Positions 16,214 through 25,740 of a stretch of 64,000 bases of DNA are shown piece by piece (the first letter of the stretch is position 1; each line of letters begins with the position of its first letter). The DNA comes from Flagellimonas maritima. GTDB taxonomy: Bacteria > Bacteroidota > Bacteroidia > Flavobacteriales > Flavobacteriaceae. The stretch covers positions 1,421,501-1,485,500 of the forward strand of contig NZ_CP030104.1 in NCBI RefSeq assembly GCF_003269425.1, given 5' to 3'. The notes under the pieces were generated by a model. The model was not told the origin of the DNA. It searched no databases and worked only from the letters and a program-made list of their open reading frames with translations. The position numbers were made by a program, and so were the translations under genes.

Positions 16214-16573
16214 ATGAAAAACTTTTTAATCTCCGTTGCTTTCTGTAGTCTTTCGACTTGGATTTGTGCACAGGATACTTCCGCAGAAAAACATTTTGTT
16301 GCTTTATATACCGTTGGGGAAAGTTGGGATGTGGAAAAACAGCCTAATGAGCAATCTTACTTTAAAGAACATTCAGCGTTTCTATCTCAATTGCGAAAAG
16401 AAAAAAACATTGTAATCGGCGCCCGTTATAGCGATACGGGCATGTTGGTTTTAAAAGCAAAAGACTTGGAAACCGTAAAAGAACTGTTGCATCAAGATAT
16501 TGCTATTCAACATAAACTTTTTAACGTTATAATACATCCCTTTAATCCATTCTATAAGGGATGCATTGAATAA
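16214..16573 (+). CDS. Secreted YciI-like protein
   Basis: A 119-residue protein with an N-terminal signal peptide (cleaved after about ICAQ) and a YciI-like domain: FVALYTVGESWD, EHSAFLSQLRKEKNIVIGAR and GMLVLKAKDLETVKELL. YciI proteins are dimeric ferredoxin-like folds with a His/Asp pair of unknown catalytic role, and the HSAFLSQL histidine is present. Export is unusual for this family. The next gene starts 10 bp downstream, so they are probably cotranscribed. Confidence 0.8.
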   Translation: MKNFLISVAFCSLSTWICAQDTSAEKHFVALYTVGESWDVEKQPNEQSYFKEHSAFLSQLRKEKNIVIGARYSDTGMLVLKAKDLETVKELLHQDIAIQHKLFNVIIHPFNPFYKGCIE

Positions 16574-16582
16574 TACGCAACT

Positions 16583-17170
16583 ATGACAAAACTCTTTCTT
16601 TATCCTTTACTTCTAATAACATTTTGTATCCAAGCCCAAGACATGAAACTCCCTTATGATGAAATTCCAGAATATCCTGAGGATTACGGCCCTGGAAATA
16701 TAATGACCCGAATGATAGATGGTCTTGGTTTTCGCTACTATTGGGCAACTGAAGGATTAACGGAAAAGGACTTGGACTACAGGCCTTCAAAAGAAGGAAG
16801 AAGTATTATGGAGACCATACAGCATATTTACGGCATGTCCGAAATGATATTGAACGCCCCTGAATCCAAACCAAATATCCGCCCAAAGGATTTTACCATT
16901 TATTCTTATGGGGAATTGCGTAAAATGACCTTGGAAAATCTTAAAGGTGCAAGTACTTTGGTCTCAGGGAAACAATCTGAAGACTTCGAAGACTTTGAAG
17001 TCATTTTTCAGCGGGGAGACAAAAAAACGCCGTTTCCCTATTGGAACTTGATCAACGGAATGCTTTCCGATTGTATTTATCATACAGGTCAGATAACATT
17101 GATGCGAAGAATATCCGGTAATCCCATTAATCCCAATATCAGTATTTTTACGGGAACGGTGAGAAAATAA
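16583..17170 (+). CDS. Secreted DinB-family (DinB_2) protein
   Basis: A 195-residue protein with signal peptide (ending CIQAQ) and a four-helix DinB/YfiT-like domain. TIQHIYGMSEMIL provides the first metal-site histidine and DCIYHTGQITLMRRISG the later histidine with the conserved GQ. DinB-like proteins are metal-dependent; some are bacillithiol or mycothiol transferases, and most have no known substrate. Export is atypical. It is the third of three consecutive secreted proteins. Confidence 0.82.
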   Translation: MTKLFLYPLLLITFCIQAQDMKLPYDEIPEYPEDYGPGNIMTRMIDGLGFRYYWATEGLTEKDLDYRPSKEGRSIMETIQHIYGMSEMILNAPESKPNIRPKDFTIYSYGELRKMTLENLKGASTLVSGKQSEDFEDFEVIFQRGDKKTPFPYWNLINGMLSDCIYHTGQITLMRRISGNPINPNISIFTGTVRK

Positions 17171-17179
17171 GCAAACGGC

Positions 17180-18757
17180 TTAGACCTTATCCACTACAAC
17201 TTTGTACGTAGGGTCTTCAAGAACGTTCACCTCTATAATATCATCCGCATTTTTAAGCAGTCTCTGGCAATCTCGGCTCAAATGCTTCAGGTGTACCTTT
17301 TTGCCTATTTTGGCATAACGCTCTGTTAGTTTGTTCAGCGCCTCTATCCCAGACATGTCCGCAACGCGGCTTTCCTGAAAATCGATGATAATTTCGTTGG
17401 GGTCATTTTGAATATCGAACTTCTCCGCAAACAAGGTAGTCGAACCAAAAAATAAGGGGCCGTAAATTTCATAATGTTTTACGCCTTTGTCATCTACATA
17501 TTTTCTGGCCCGAATTCGTTTTGCGTTTTCCCATGAATAGGCCAAAGCAGAAATAACAACTCCAAATAAAACGGCGATAGCTAAATTGTGTGTTACCGCC
17601 GTGATCAAAGTGACCAATACCATAACGATTACATCTGAATTTGGCATTTTTCGGAAGGTCTTGAAGCTCGCCCATTCAAAAGTACCGATGGCTACCATAA
17701 ACATCAGACCTACCAATGCAGCCATGGGCAATTGCTCTATCAAGCTACTACCGAACATGATAAAAACCAATAACATGACGGCTGCCGTAATTCCGGACAG
17801 TCGCGCTCTTGCTCCAGAAGATGTATTGATCAAACTTTGTCCGATCATGGCGCATCCTCCCATTCCCGATAAAAATCCAGATAAAATATTGGCGGTTCCC
17901 TGTGCAACACATTCCTTATTTCCACTTCCGCGTGTTTCTGTTATTTCATCAATTATATTTAGGGTCAAAAGACTTTCAATAAGTCCTACCCCAGCCACAA
18001 TTCCAGCATAAGGGATAATGATCATAAATGTCTCCCATGTAAACGGAATGTTGGGAATGGACAAAGGGGGGAAACCTCCTTTTATGGTTTCTCCTTCGCG
18101 CATGGTGTCCGCAACGGTAAGCGTATCGATATCAAACCCAAGTACAATGGCCGATACGACTACAATGGCCAGTAAGGATGAAGGTATCGCCTTGGTCAGT
18201 TTTGGAAATCCCCAAATGATGAGCATTGTCAATAGGGTCAAACCTAACATCATATAAAATGGACTACCTGATAGCAATTCTTCTGTTCCCTTTTTATAAA
18301 AATTGGGGAACTGTGCCATGAAAATTATTATTGCGAGTCCGTTTACAAAACCGAACATTACAGGGTGCGGTACAAGACGGATAAATTTTCCCAATCGCAG
18401 CACTCCTGCCAGAATCTGCAGTATCCCGGCAATAATTACCGTAGCAAAAACATAGTTCAATATTGTTGTTGGCGCTATTCCGGGAAAGGTGTTTTTCAAT
18501 TCCAAGATCAATCCCACGAAAATTACTGCGACTGCACCCGTAGCCCCGGAAATCATTCCTGGCCGACCTCCCAAAATTGAGGTCACCAGTGCCAGTACAA
18601 AAGCTGCATATAGCCCCGTCAGTGGTGAAAACCCGGGAATCAGTGCAAACGCAATAGCTTCTGGAACCAAAGCCAACGCTACGGTAAGACCGGATAATAT
18701 TTCTGTGCGATAATTTACCTTTTGGGAAAAGTCAAAAAGATTAAGGTATTTCTTCAT
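17180..18757 (-). CDS. SulP-family anion transporter with STAS domain
   Basis: A 525-residue transporter with the SulP core: NYRTEILSGLTVALALVPEA near the N-terminus, ten or more membrane helices, the GNKECVAQGTANILSGFLSG loop, and a C-terminal STAS domain (about 430-520: PNEIIIDFQESRVADMSGIE). SulP proteins carry sulfate, bicarbonate or other anions. It is one of four SulP genes in the window and the only one on this strand. A TATTTTTG element at 18776-18783 (reverse strand) could be its -7 box. Confidence 0.92.
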   Translation of the reverse strand: MKKYLNLFDFSQKVNYRTEILSGLTVALALVPEAIAFALIPGFSPLTGLYAAFVLALVTSILGGRPGMISGATGAVAVIFVGLILELKNTFPGIAPTTILNYVFATVIIAGILQILAGVLRLGKFIRLVPHPVMFGFVNGLAIIIFMAQFPNFYKKGTEELLSGSPFYMMLGLTLLTMLIIWGFPKLTKAIPSSLLAIVVVSAIVLGFDIDTLTVADTMREGETIKGGFPPLSIPNIPFTWETFMIIIPYAGIVAGVGLIESLLTLNIIDEITETRGSGNKECVAQGTANILSGFLSGMGGCAMIGQSLINTSSGARARLSGITAAVMLLVFIMFGSSLIEQLPMAALVGLMFMVAIGTFEWASFKTFRKMPNSDVIVMVLVTLITAVTHNLAIAVLFGVVISALAYSWENAKRIRARKYVDDKGVKHYEIYGPLFFGSTTLFAEKFDIQNDPNEIIIDFQESRVADMSGIEALNKLTERYAKIGKKVHLKHLSRDCQRLLKNADDIIEVNVLEDPTYKVVVDKV

Positions 18758-18912
18758 CCTCTAATTTTAAGGGCGCAAAAATACTATTAATCATTGGTTT
18801 AGCCTGAAATGCGAAGAGAATTGAGAATTTGGCAATTTAAGGGAGCGACACTGGCAATCCAATAAACATTTACTTGAACGGCTTGTCAACTTAATGAATC
18901 TGAACATGGTAT

Positions 18913-18955
18913 CAAAAAAAGAACCGCCCCAAGTAAACTACTCGAGGCGATTCTT
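18913..18955 (-). terminator. Rho-independent terminator
   Basis: Read on the minus strand, AAGAATCGCC pairs with GGCGGTTCTT over 10 bp (one G-U) and is followed by a run of T. It lies downstream of the lipoprotein gene that ends at 19014. Confidence 0.75.
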
Positions 18956-19013
18956 AACTAAATAACCAACCAAAAAACTTGTTTAAATAGTCGAACACTA
19001 TTCTTATTCCTTA

Positions 19014-19934
19014 CTATTTTTTCTGTCGGGTGACATTCATTATAGAATTTTTAACCTTTGAACGTTTCTTTCCAACAGCAGAACTCGATTTTAAATACTG
19101 TGTGTATCCTCTTCCGGCAAACTCATATGTCGTTCCACTTGCAACATGATACAACTCAATTGTACTATCATCAATAACGTAAAGCTCAAAATAATCATTG
19201 CCCAAAAAGTCATAATCCAGTGTTAAAGTTTTGAGGGTAGCATCGTTGGCCACATCGAAGACCTGATAATCCCCTTCAAAATCCCATTGTAAATTCACTA
19301 AAGGTGTTTCAATACCGTCCACAGATGACCTAAAAAAGCCTCCATCAGCACTAGATAAAAACTGGAGGAAGTTTTCATCATCAAACTCGTTCAACGCTCC
19401 CAATTCACTGGTAAATGTTTTTTCCCAAGCAGTATATTCCTGTAAAAAATAATTGATGTTGTCATAGAATACCATGTCATAATCAAAATTGTTACGTTGA
19501 AATCCTCTTAGAGTATATGAGGTGTCCGAACGGGAATCGTACAACTCCAATGTGTTGTTGTTCACCGCAAAAACATCCAATAGACAAAGTTGGTCAATAT
19601 CATGGTCAATCTCGACAACACCGTTCAATGTACCGTAGGAACCAACATCCAATCCCAATCCATTTCCTGTTTTTCCAATACCAGCAATGTTGTTATTGGC
19701 ATATAAAATACCGCTGTTAAAGGAGACCGTAAAAGCTCGTTGTAAAAAAGGCACTTCTCCATTTCCTCTTGTTGCATTGATATCCACATACCATAAATCG
19801 TAAGATTCCAGTACCAATGCAGTATTTAAAGGCGACGCTTCAATAAAATCATCTTCAACTATGACCTCTGTATAACAAGAACTTGCTAAAAGTCCGATTA
19901 ATAAAATTCCGAATAGTAGTTTTACATTTTTCAT
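19014..19934 (-). CDS. Lipoprotein of unknown function
   Basis: About 306 residues from ATG 19934; a longer frame starts at 19970, but the lipoprotein signal (MKNVKLLFGILLIGLLASSC) begins at the internal Met. Lipidation would be at the Cys of LLASSC, followed by acidic residues as is common in exposed Bacteroidetes lipoproteins. The mature protein is rich in aromatic residues and Asp/Asn, with two similar strand patterns (LYDSRSDTSYTLRGFQR and LYHVASGTTYEFAGRGY) suggesting a repeated beta fold. The tail is very basic. No family is recognised; it has its own terminator. Confidence 0.7.
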   Translation of the reverse strand: MKNVKLLFGILLIGLLASSCYTEVIVEDDFIEASPLNTALVLESYDLWYVDINATRGNGEVPFLQRAFTVSFNSGILYANNNIAGIGKTGNGLGLDVGSYGTLNGVVEIDHDIDQLCLLDVFAVNNNTLELYDSRSDTSYTLRGFQRNNFDYDMVFYDNINYFLQEYTAWEKTFTSELGALNEFDDENFLQFLSSADGGFFRSSVDGIETPLVNLQWDFEGDYQVFDVANDATLKTLTLDYDFLGNDYFELYVIDDSTIELYHVASGTTYEFAGRGYTQYLKSSSAVGKKRSKVKNSIMNVTRQKK

Positions 19935-20021
19935 ACGCTTGGGTTTTTCTATTTTCTTGATTAATTTCAAGCACTATGCCACAAATGTTATCTTTATGAT
20001 AATCAGCACTTAACATTTAAA

Positions 20022-20053
20022 TTGATATTGTTTAGTTTTGCCTGCTAATTTTG
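20022..20053 (+). promoter_or_regulatory. Bacteroidetes-type promoter for gpsA
   Basis: TTG (20022-20024) is 21 bp from TAATTTTG (20046-20053), fitting the TTG/TAnnTTTG consensus of the Bacteroidetes primary sigma factor. The box ends only 4 bp before the ATG, so the mRNA would be leaderless or nearly so. Confidence 0.5.
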
Positions 20054-20057
20054 ATAA

Positions 20058-21059
20058 ATGGAAAGAAAACTTCGGTTTGGTGTATTGGGAGGCGGAAGCT
20101 GGGGAACTGCTATCGTAAAAATGCTTTCCGAGAACTTGGAAAACGTTGGATGGTACATGCGTAGTGCATCGGCAATCAGGCATTTGAAAAAGGAAGGACA
20201 CAACCCCAATTACATTAGTTCGGCCGAGTTCGATGTTTCCAAACTTCAACTCAGTGACAACATTAATACGATTATTGACGCTTCCGATGTCCTGATATTT
20301 GTTATTCCGTCAGCTTTTTTGGAGAACGAACTCAAAAATATCAAGGTTTCCTTGGACGGTAAAATCGTTTTTTCTGCCATAAAGGGAATTGTACCCGAGA
20401 GTGGTTTAATCGTAGGTGAGCATTTTCATAATGTGTACCAAATACCCTTTAAAAATATAGGCGTGATCACGGGTCCATGCCATGCCGAGGAAGTAGCCAT
20501 GGAACGTTTGTCCTACCTTACCATAGCTTGTGCCGATGCTGATAAAGCTGAATTATTGGCAGACACATTGAAAAGCCATTACATACGCACAAAAATTTCT
20601 GATGATATCATCGGCACGGAGTATGCTGCCATGTTAAAGAACATTTATGCCATTGCCGCTGGGATTGCCCACGGTTTAGGGTATGGCGACAATTTTCAAA
20701 GTGTGCTGATGAGCAATGCCATTAGGGAAATGAAAGGTTTTATTGATGGTGTCTATAAAATGAAGCGCAATATCAACGATTCGGCATATTTGGGCGATTT
20801 GTTGGTTACGGGATATTCTATCTTTAGCCGAAACCGGATGTTCGGGAATATGATCGGTAAAGGGTATACCGTGAAGAGTGCCATGATGGAAATGAACATG
20901 GTGGCCGAGGGCTACTACGCTACCAAAAGCGCCTATTTATCCAACGAAAAGCGAGAAAAAAAATCCAAGGCACCGATAATCAAGGCCGTTTACAATATCC
21001 TCTACCAAGAAAAAAATCCGAAGAAAGTCTTTACCAAATTAACCGAAAAGCTGGATTAA
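20058..21059 (+). CDS. gpsA: Glycerol-3-phosphate dehydrogenase [NAD(P)+]
   Basis: A 333-residue cytoplasmic enzyme that reduces dihydroxyacetone phosphate to sn-glycerol 3-phosphate, the phospholipid backbone. The Rossmann motif GVLGGGSWGTAI starts at residue 8, SAIKGI and ITGPCHAEEVA follow, and GTEYAAMLKNIYAIAAGIAH holds the catalytic lysine. NAIREMKGFIDG is also conserved. The start is fixed by the N-terminal position of the dinucleotide fold. Confidence 0.95.
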   Translation: MERKLRFGVLGGGSWGTAIVKMLSENLENVGWYMRSASAIRHLKKEGHNPNYISSAEFDVSKLQLSDNINTIIDASDVLIFVIPSAFLENELKNIKVSLDGKIVFSAIKGIVPESGLIVGEHFHNVYQIPFKNIGVITGPCHAEEVAMERLSYLTIACADADKAELLADTLKSHYIRTKISDDIIGTEYAAMLKNIYAIAAGIAHGLGYGDNFQSVLMSNAIREMKGFIDGVYKMKRNINDSAYLGDLLVTGYSIFSRNRMFGNMIGKGYTVKSAMMEMNMVAEGYYATKSAYLSNEKREKKSKAPIIKAVYNILYQEKNPKKVFTKLTEKLD

Positions 21060-21061
21060 GA

Positions 21062-21814
21062 TCAGTTGAGAAGTACCTCATCGGGTATGCTTTTGCCCCT
21101 GGGAATGGAATTGTCCTGAATATCTATACTCATTCCATCGTAAGATTTTATATGGGCTTTATTAACAATATAGGACTTGTGCACCCGTCTAAAATTATTT
21201 GGCAAAAGCTGCAATGCCCCCTTTATGCTACCATAACTTGTTATTTTCGATTTATCCTCTAGATGATAGGTCACATAATTGCCAAGGCCTTCCACGAAAA
21301 GAATAGTTTTAGTTGGTATACGATGTGTTCTGCGGTTGGACCGTATTTCTAATATCTCGCTTTCCAATCCTTTGTTCTTGTCATTTTCAATTGCCCACAA
21401 TTGAAACAATTTGATGCTCAGAACAAAAAGGACAGTTGTATTGATCAAGATAATCGCCCTTACCAATGACATGGCATGAAATAACCCCGTACTTGAGTCA
21501 TTTAAAAGCAGCTCTTCATAAAACAAATGAATGAAAACCCGTTGTAATATGCCTGCCAACACCAAGGTTAAAGTGTAGCCTGTAAAAAAGCCCAAAAAAT
21601 TTCGCTTTAATAAATATCGGGGCAACAAAAAATAGATGGTTGTATAAACGGCCAGGATTCGAACAGGCAGTAAAATAAATTCCAAATAAAATGATGCCAA
21701 ATACCCTTTATCATTTACCCAAATCAGTCCAAAAAGAATATAATAGAGCGTCCAAAAAATACCATGAGTGGCAATTCTTGAATTAAAGAGATAAAAGCTG
21801 TTGGCGGATTTCAT
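21062..21814 (-). CDS. Membrane-bound LytTR-family transcription regulator
   Basis: About 250 residues from ATG 21814. The N-terminal 140 residues form four membrane helices (FWTLYYILFGLIW, ILAVYTTIYFLLP, FFTGYTLTLVLAGIL, AIILINTTVLFVLSI), followed by a short coiled segment and a C-terminal LytTR DNA-binding domain (about 160-250: IPTKTILFVEGLGNYVTYHL, FRRVHKSYIVN). Such 4TM-LytTR proteins sense at the membrane without a receiver domain. It ends 3 bp from the gpsA stop, tail to tail. Confidence 0.88.
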   Translation of the reverse strand: MKSANSFYLFNSRIATHGIFWTLYYILFGLIWVNDKGYLASFYLEFILLPVRILAVYTTIYFLLPRYLLKRNFLGFFTGYTLTLVLAGILQRVFIHLFYEELLLNDSSTGLFHAMSLVRAIILINTTVLFVLSIKLFQLWAIENDKNKGLESEILEIRSNRRTHRIPTKTILFVEGLGNYVTYHLEDKSKITSYGSIKGALQLLPNNFRRVHKSYIVNKAHIKSYDGMSIDIQDNSIPRGKSIPDEVLLN

Positions 21815-21935
21815 TATGACCAATATTCAAATCATTCTATAAATTGTGTTCGTATAAAAAACGGGTTCATACGTATAAATTGTCCGATAGCTAAAAATAG
21901 GCAATCTAATTTTAAAGAAAATTTAAATCTATTGT

Positions 21936-23264
21936 ATGAAACTTAGTAGAAGCTTGTGCTCTTTTTTTGTTCTCACCATCTTTTTATCCATTTCCACAAA
22001 TGCCCAACAATTGGGAAGAAGGGCCTCTTGGGACGCCAAAATCAATAGCCCTGTAAATGGTGTGCCCGGAGCCAAAATTGTGAACATCAATGAAAATAGT
22101 CCACTTCTCAAAGCTGGCTTTCTGCCAGATGATTTACTTATAGAGATCAATGATGTTCTGCTCAGTGATGCAGAAGTTTGGAGTGATGTTTCTTATGGTC
22201 TACGGGCAAATATCGATACAAAAATCAAAGCTCTACGGGGTACTCAAATTTTTGAAACCAAGGTAAGGTTCAATCCATTGGGCAAGGAAAAGCATGAAGG
22301 AATCGACACTTTTTACGAAGAGGTTACCAGTACTTACGGAATTACACAAAGAACAATCATCACCAAACCCAAAAAATCAGGAAAACAACCTGCCGTAGTC
22401 TTGATAGGGGGTTTAAGTTGTTCCAGTATTGAAACATATAGTGGGCGCAGGGGCAATAATTGGGGACAGACCATCAAAGATTTGGTGGAAAAATCCGGCA
22501 TGGTCGTCATGCGCATAGAAAAGCCAGGTGTGGGCGATAGTGAGGGTAATTGTAGCGAATCGGATTTTTTGATGGATTTGGAAGGATACCGAGCGGCCAT
22601 TAAAAACCTAAAAACGAAACCGTATGTCGATACCTCAAAAATTGTGGTCTACGGATCCAGTATGGGAAGTGCCCTGGCTCCGCTTTTGGCCAATGAGTTT
22701 GAATTGGCAGGCGTTATTTCCGATGGGACCTTCTTTAAAACTTGGTACGAGCACATGCTCGAAATTGAGCGACGTATTCTCAATTTTAAGGGAAACAGTG
22801 AATCCGAAATCGTGAAACAAATGAACGATTACTATATTCCACTGTACCACGGAATGCTCATTGAAAAGAAAAGCTATCAAGAGGTCTTGGATGCCTATCC
22901 CGCTCTTGAGGCATACAACTATCATTCTCCAGAACACATGTATGGGCGACCCATGGAATACTATCAGCAACTACAGGATTTCGACCTAGCGGGCGAGTGG
23001 GAGAAAATAACGGTTCCCGTTAGAATTTTAAGGGGTACCAACGACTGGATCATGTCCGAGTTCGATAACAAAATGATTGTTGAAGTATTAAAACGCAACG
23101 GACATAAGAATCATATTCTCTACGAGTACCCAGGTTTGGACCATTGGAACACTATTCATGTAGATCCAAAGGATTCTTTTGAGGGCAAACCTGGAATATG
23201 GGACGAAGGCACCGTCAATCTTATTATAAAATGGGCACAGGAAATCGTAGGATTAAAATCCTAG
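21936..23264 (+). CDS. Secreted PDZ-containing alpha/beta hydrolase
   Basis: A 442-residue protein with signal peptide (ending STNAQ), a PDZ domain (about 40-115: GAKIVNINENSPLLKAGFLP, DDLLIEINDVLL) and an alpha/beta hydrolase domain. The nucleophile elbow is YGSSMGSALAPLLANEF (Ser) and the histidine is in YPGLDHWNTIH; ILRGTNDWIM carries the likely acid. It acts in the periplasm or at the cell surface, probably as an esterase or peptidase-like enzyme. Its last four bases overlap the convergent glpD stop. Confidence 0.85.
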   Translation: MKLSRSLCSFFVLTIFLSISTNAQQLGRRASWDAKINSPVNGVPGAKIVNINENSPLLKAGFLPDDLLIEINDVLLSDAEVWSDVSYGLRANIDTKIKALRGTQIFETKVRFNPLGKEKHEGIDTFYEEVTSTYGITQRTIITKPKKSGKQPAVVLIGGLSCSSIETYSGRRGNNWGQTIKDLVEKSGMVVMRIEKPGVGDSEGNCSESDFLMDLEGYRAAIKNLKTKPYVDTSKIVVYGSSMGSALAPLLANEFELAGVISDGTFFKTWYEHMLEIERRILNFKGNSESEIVKQMNDYYIPLYHGMLIEKKSYQEVLDAYPALEAYNYHSPEHMYGRPMEYYQQLQDFDLAGEWEKITVPVRILRGTNDWIMSEFDNKMIVEVLKRNGHKNHILYEYPGLDHWNTIHVDPKDSFEGKPGIWDEGTVNLIIKWAQEIVGLKS

Positions 23265-24928
23265 GCCCGTTCCAACGAAAAATTGGAATGGGAGTCCAAC
23301 TCCTCTTCCAGTTTTTCCTTAAAAGCAAGAGTTTGTGCATCATCATAGTTATATGCTTTTTTGAACTCCTCCAGTACAGGTTGCATATAATCACGAACAC
23401 TTTCAATGTCAAAATAGAGTCTTCCCGTTCTTCGGATAAAGAAATCCATCGGGTTTAACGTCATCTCATGGTCAATAGAAAATTGCACCTCGGCCAAAAT
23501 CATTCTTAACGAAATGTCTTCACTTTTAATTTTTGAATAGTTGTCCAAAATAGTTTCTGTCTGTTTTCCATAATTGGTGACCAAATACCAAGCATCGTAT
23601 TCGGAAAAACCGTCTTCCTTGATTCTCGTGTAAATTTCTTCAATATATTTTTTGACGTGCTTAAACTTCTTAAAGTCGCTGCCGCAAAGTGGAATTTTGT
23701 CCGTTGTACATTCTGGAGTTTCAATCTCATAGTCCTCCTCCATTTTCTTGGCGATACGGTTCACAACCCTTTCCGCCATTTTACGATAGCCTGTTAGCTT
23801 ACCCCCAGCAATGCTCACCAGTCCTGTATCAGAAGTGAAAATTTCGTCTTTTCTGGAAAGTTCTGATGCGGATTTTCCTTCTTCATGAATCAAGGGTCGC
23901 AGACCTGCCCATGAGGAGATGATATCCTCCATTTCCAAATTAATGTCGGGGAACATATTGTTCACGGCGGAAATCAAATAGATGGCATCCGCCAAATCAG
24001 TTTTGATATTGTCCTTATCCAAATTGAAGTTGGTATCCGTTGTACCAACATAGGTAATCTTGCCCCTTGGAATAGCGAACATCATACGTCCGTCAGGGAT
24101 ATCAAAATACACCGATTGTTTTACGGGGAGTTTCTTTCTTGGAAAAACCAGATGGACACCTTTGGTCAAATGCAGGCGTTTGCCTTTTTTTGAGTTGTTT
24201 ACGCTTCTAAGCTCATCTACCCAAGGCCCTGCTGCACTGATTACATATTTGGATTTTATGGAAAACTTTTTTTTCGTGGTTTCATCGGTTACGGTGACCC
24301 CGGCTACTTTATCATTTTCATAGAGAAAGTCCGTCACTTTCGCATAGTTCAACGCTTGGGCACCGTGCTGAAGGCTTGTCTTTATATTTTCAATGGTCAA
24401 TCTTGCGTCATCCGTTCGGTATTCTGCGTAATACCCTGCTCCGTTCAAAATCTTTTTGGGCAAAAGGGGTTCCAATTTCATAGCCTCCTTTTTTTCCAGC
24501 ATCTGTCTTTTGTCATCCCCTGTTACCTGTGCAAGAATATCATAAACCTTTAGCCCGATGGATGTCAGCCATTTTCCATAGGAACCTCCTTCAATAAGGG
24601 GTAAAAGCATTTTCTCAGGAAGCACTAAATGTGGGGCCAATTTATGTACGATCGCCCTTTCGGAACCCACTTCCTTTACCAACCAAAAATCGAACTGCTT
24701 AAGATATCTAAGACCTCCATGAATCAATTTAGTGGATTTGCTGCTCGTTCCCGAAGCAAAATCATCCTTTTCCAATAAGGCCACCTTCATTCCTCTAGAA
24801 GCTGCATCCAAGGCAATTCCGCCACCGGTTATTCCGCCACCGATTACAACAAGGTCAAAATGCTCTTTGGACATTTTTTGAATGGTCGCTGTTCTATCCA
24901 GATTGGAAAATCTCATATTCTTTTTCAT
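23261..24928 (-). CDS. glpD: FAD-dependent glycerol-3-phosphate dehydrogenase/oxidase
   Basis: About 555 residues from ATG 24928; an upstream TTG at 24958 would place the start inside the promoter box. FAD binding is shown by DLVVIGGGITGGGIALDAA, EKDDFASGTSSKSTKLIHGG and the VSIAGGKLTGYRKMAERVVN segment. A C-terminal DAO-C domain (about 410-540) is present. The enzyme oxidises glycerol 3-phosphate to dihydroxyacetone phosphate at the membrane, passing electrons to quinone. With gpsA about 2 kb away this opposes the reductive reaction; no glpK or glpF is present. Confidence 0.93.
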   Translation of the reverse strand: MKKNMRFSNLDRTATIQKMSKEHFDLVVIGGGITGGGIALDAASRGMKVALLEKDDFASGTSSKSTKLIHGGLRYLKQFDFWLVKEVGSERAIVHKLAPHLVLPEKMLLPLIEGGSYGKWLTSIGLKVYDILAQVTGDDKRQMLEKKEAMKLEPLLPKKILNGAGYYAEYRTDDARLTIENIKTSLQHGAQALNYAKVTDFLYENDKVAGVTVTDETTKKKFSIKSKYVISAAGPWVDELRSVNNSKKGKRLHLTKGVHLVFPRKKLPVKQSVYFDIPDGRMMFAIPRGKITYVGTTDTNFNLDKDNIKTDLADAIYLISAVNNMFPDINLEMEDIISSWAGLRPLIHEEGKSASELSRKDEIFTSDTGLVSIAGGKLTGYRKMAERVVNRIAKKMEEDYEIETPECTTDKIPLCGSDFKKFKHVKKYIEEIYTRIKEDGFSEYDAWYLVTNYGKQTETILDNYSKIKSEDISLRMILAEVQFSIDHEMTLNPMDFFIRRTGRLYFDIESVRDYMQPVLEEFKKAYNYDDAQTLAFKEKLEEELDSHSNFSLERA

Positions 24929-24955
24929 ATATAGCAATTCGTATAAGGTAAACTT

Positions 24956-24963
24956 CAAAAGTA
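24956..24963 (-). promoter_or_regulatory. Candidate -7 promoter element for glpD
   Basis: Reads TACTTTTG on the minus strand, matching TAnnTTTG, about 27 bp before ATG 24928. No good -33 TTG at the usual distance. It supports the shorter glpD start. Confidence 0.35.
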
Positions 24964-25007
24964 CATAAAAACCAAGCTTTTAAGATAAGATTGAATTTAA
25001 GATAGGA

Positions 25008-25322
25008 TTAAATCTGTTTGGAAAAATGATATTCCCGCTCCACCAAACAAATCCTGACCTTGTACCAGGAATACCAATTATCTATTCCTTTTTGCTGCGC
25101 AAATTGATGCTCCACATTTGCTTTCCAATTGGCGATTGCTTCCAAATTCTCCCAATAACTTACCGTTATGCCCAATCTTTCCCTGGCACTTTCAAAATCC
25201 AAAAAGCCTGGCTGTTGGCGTGCAAGTACTTCCATCCTTGATGCCATTTCCGCATATCCATCATCGCTTTCCGTATGTTTACTAGTGAAAATTACCGCGT
25301 AGTATGGTCTTTGGGATTTCAT
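25008..25322 (-). CDS. Antibiotic biosynthesis monooxygenase (ABM) family protein
   Basis: A 104-residue ferredoxin-like dimeric fold protein: YYAVIFTSKHTESDDGYAEM, ARQQPGFLDFESARE and ISYWENLEAIANWKANVEHQ-like segments (TVSYWENLEAIANWK, HQFAQQKG). Members include YgiN-type quinol monooxygenases, heme-degrading enzymes and many uncharacterised proteins; the substrate is not evident. It directly abuts the upstream gene in the same direction, so the two form a unit. Confidence 0.85.
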   Translation of the reverse strand: MKSQRPYYAVIFTSKHTESDDGYAEMASRMEVLARQQPGFLDFESARERLGITVSYWENLEAIANWKANVEHQFAQQKGIDNWYSWYKVRICLVEREYHFSKQI

Positions 25323-25679
25323 TTAATTTATATATTCTTTTTCGAGAAAATATTGAACCAGTGCTTCCTTCATTAGAACCGATTGTTCGCCTGCCTTCAA
25401 AGGGGGCAATTGTTCCTTTACTTTATAATGTGGCCATCCATCTTCATCAAAAAAATCAAAATCATAATATCCATAGGGTTCCAATAATCTGCAAATAGCA
25501 ATATGCATCAGGTTGACTTTCTCGTCCTTTTTGAAACTCCTATGAAGTTTGCCCAATTCCTGTACCCCCACTAAGTAAATAATTCCGTCAATTTCTAGAG
25601 GGTCGCCGTCCGAAAACTGATCTGATAATTTATTCACTAACAAATCCCACCTTTCTTTAAGTTTATCGTCTCTGGACAT
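25323..25679 (-). CDS. Conserved hypothetical protein
   Basis: A 118-residue soluble acidic protein. It shows DGIIYLVGVQELGKLHRSFK, then KVNLMHIAICRLLEPYGYYD and DFFDEDGWPHYKV. No membrane segment, signal peptide or known catalytic motif is seen. I recognise the general pattern from Flavobacteriia but know no function. It is the first gene of a pair with the ABM-family protein, with no gap between them. Confidence 0.7.
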   Translation of the reverse strand: MSRDDKLKERWDLLVNKLSDQFSDGDPLEIDGIIYLVGVQELGKLHRSFKKDEKVNLMHIAICRLLEPYGYYDFDFFDEDGWPHYKVKEQLPPLKAGEQSVLMKEALVQYFLEKEYIN

Positions 25680-25740
25680 CTGCTTTTTTAGAAGCTGTAA
25701 ATGTACAAATCAATATTCTATATTTGTTGAAAACTACCGC

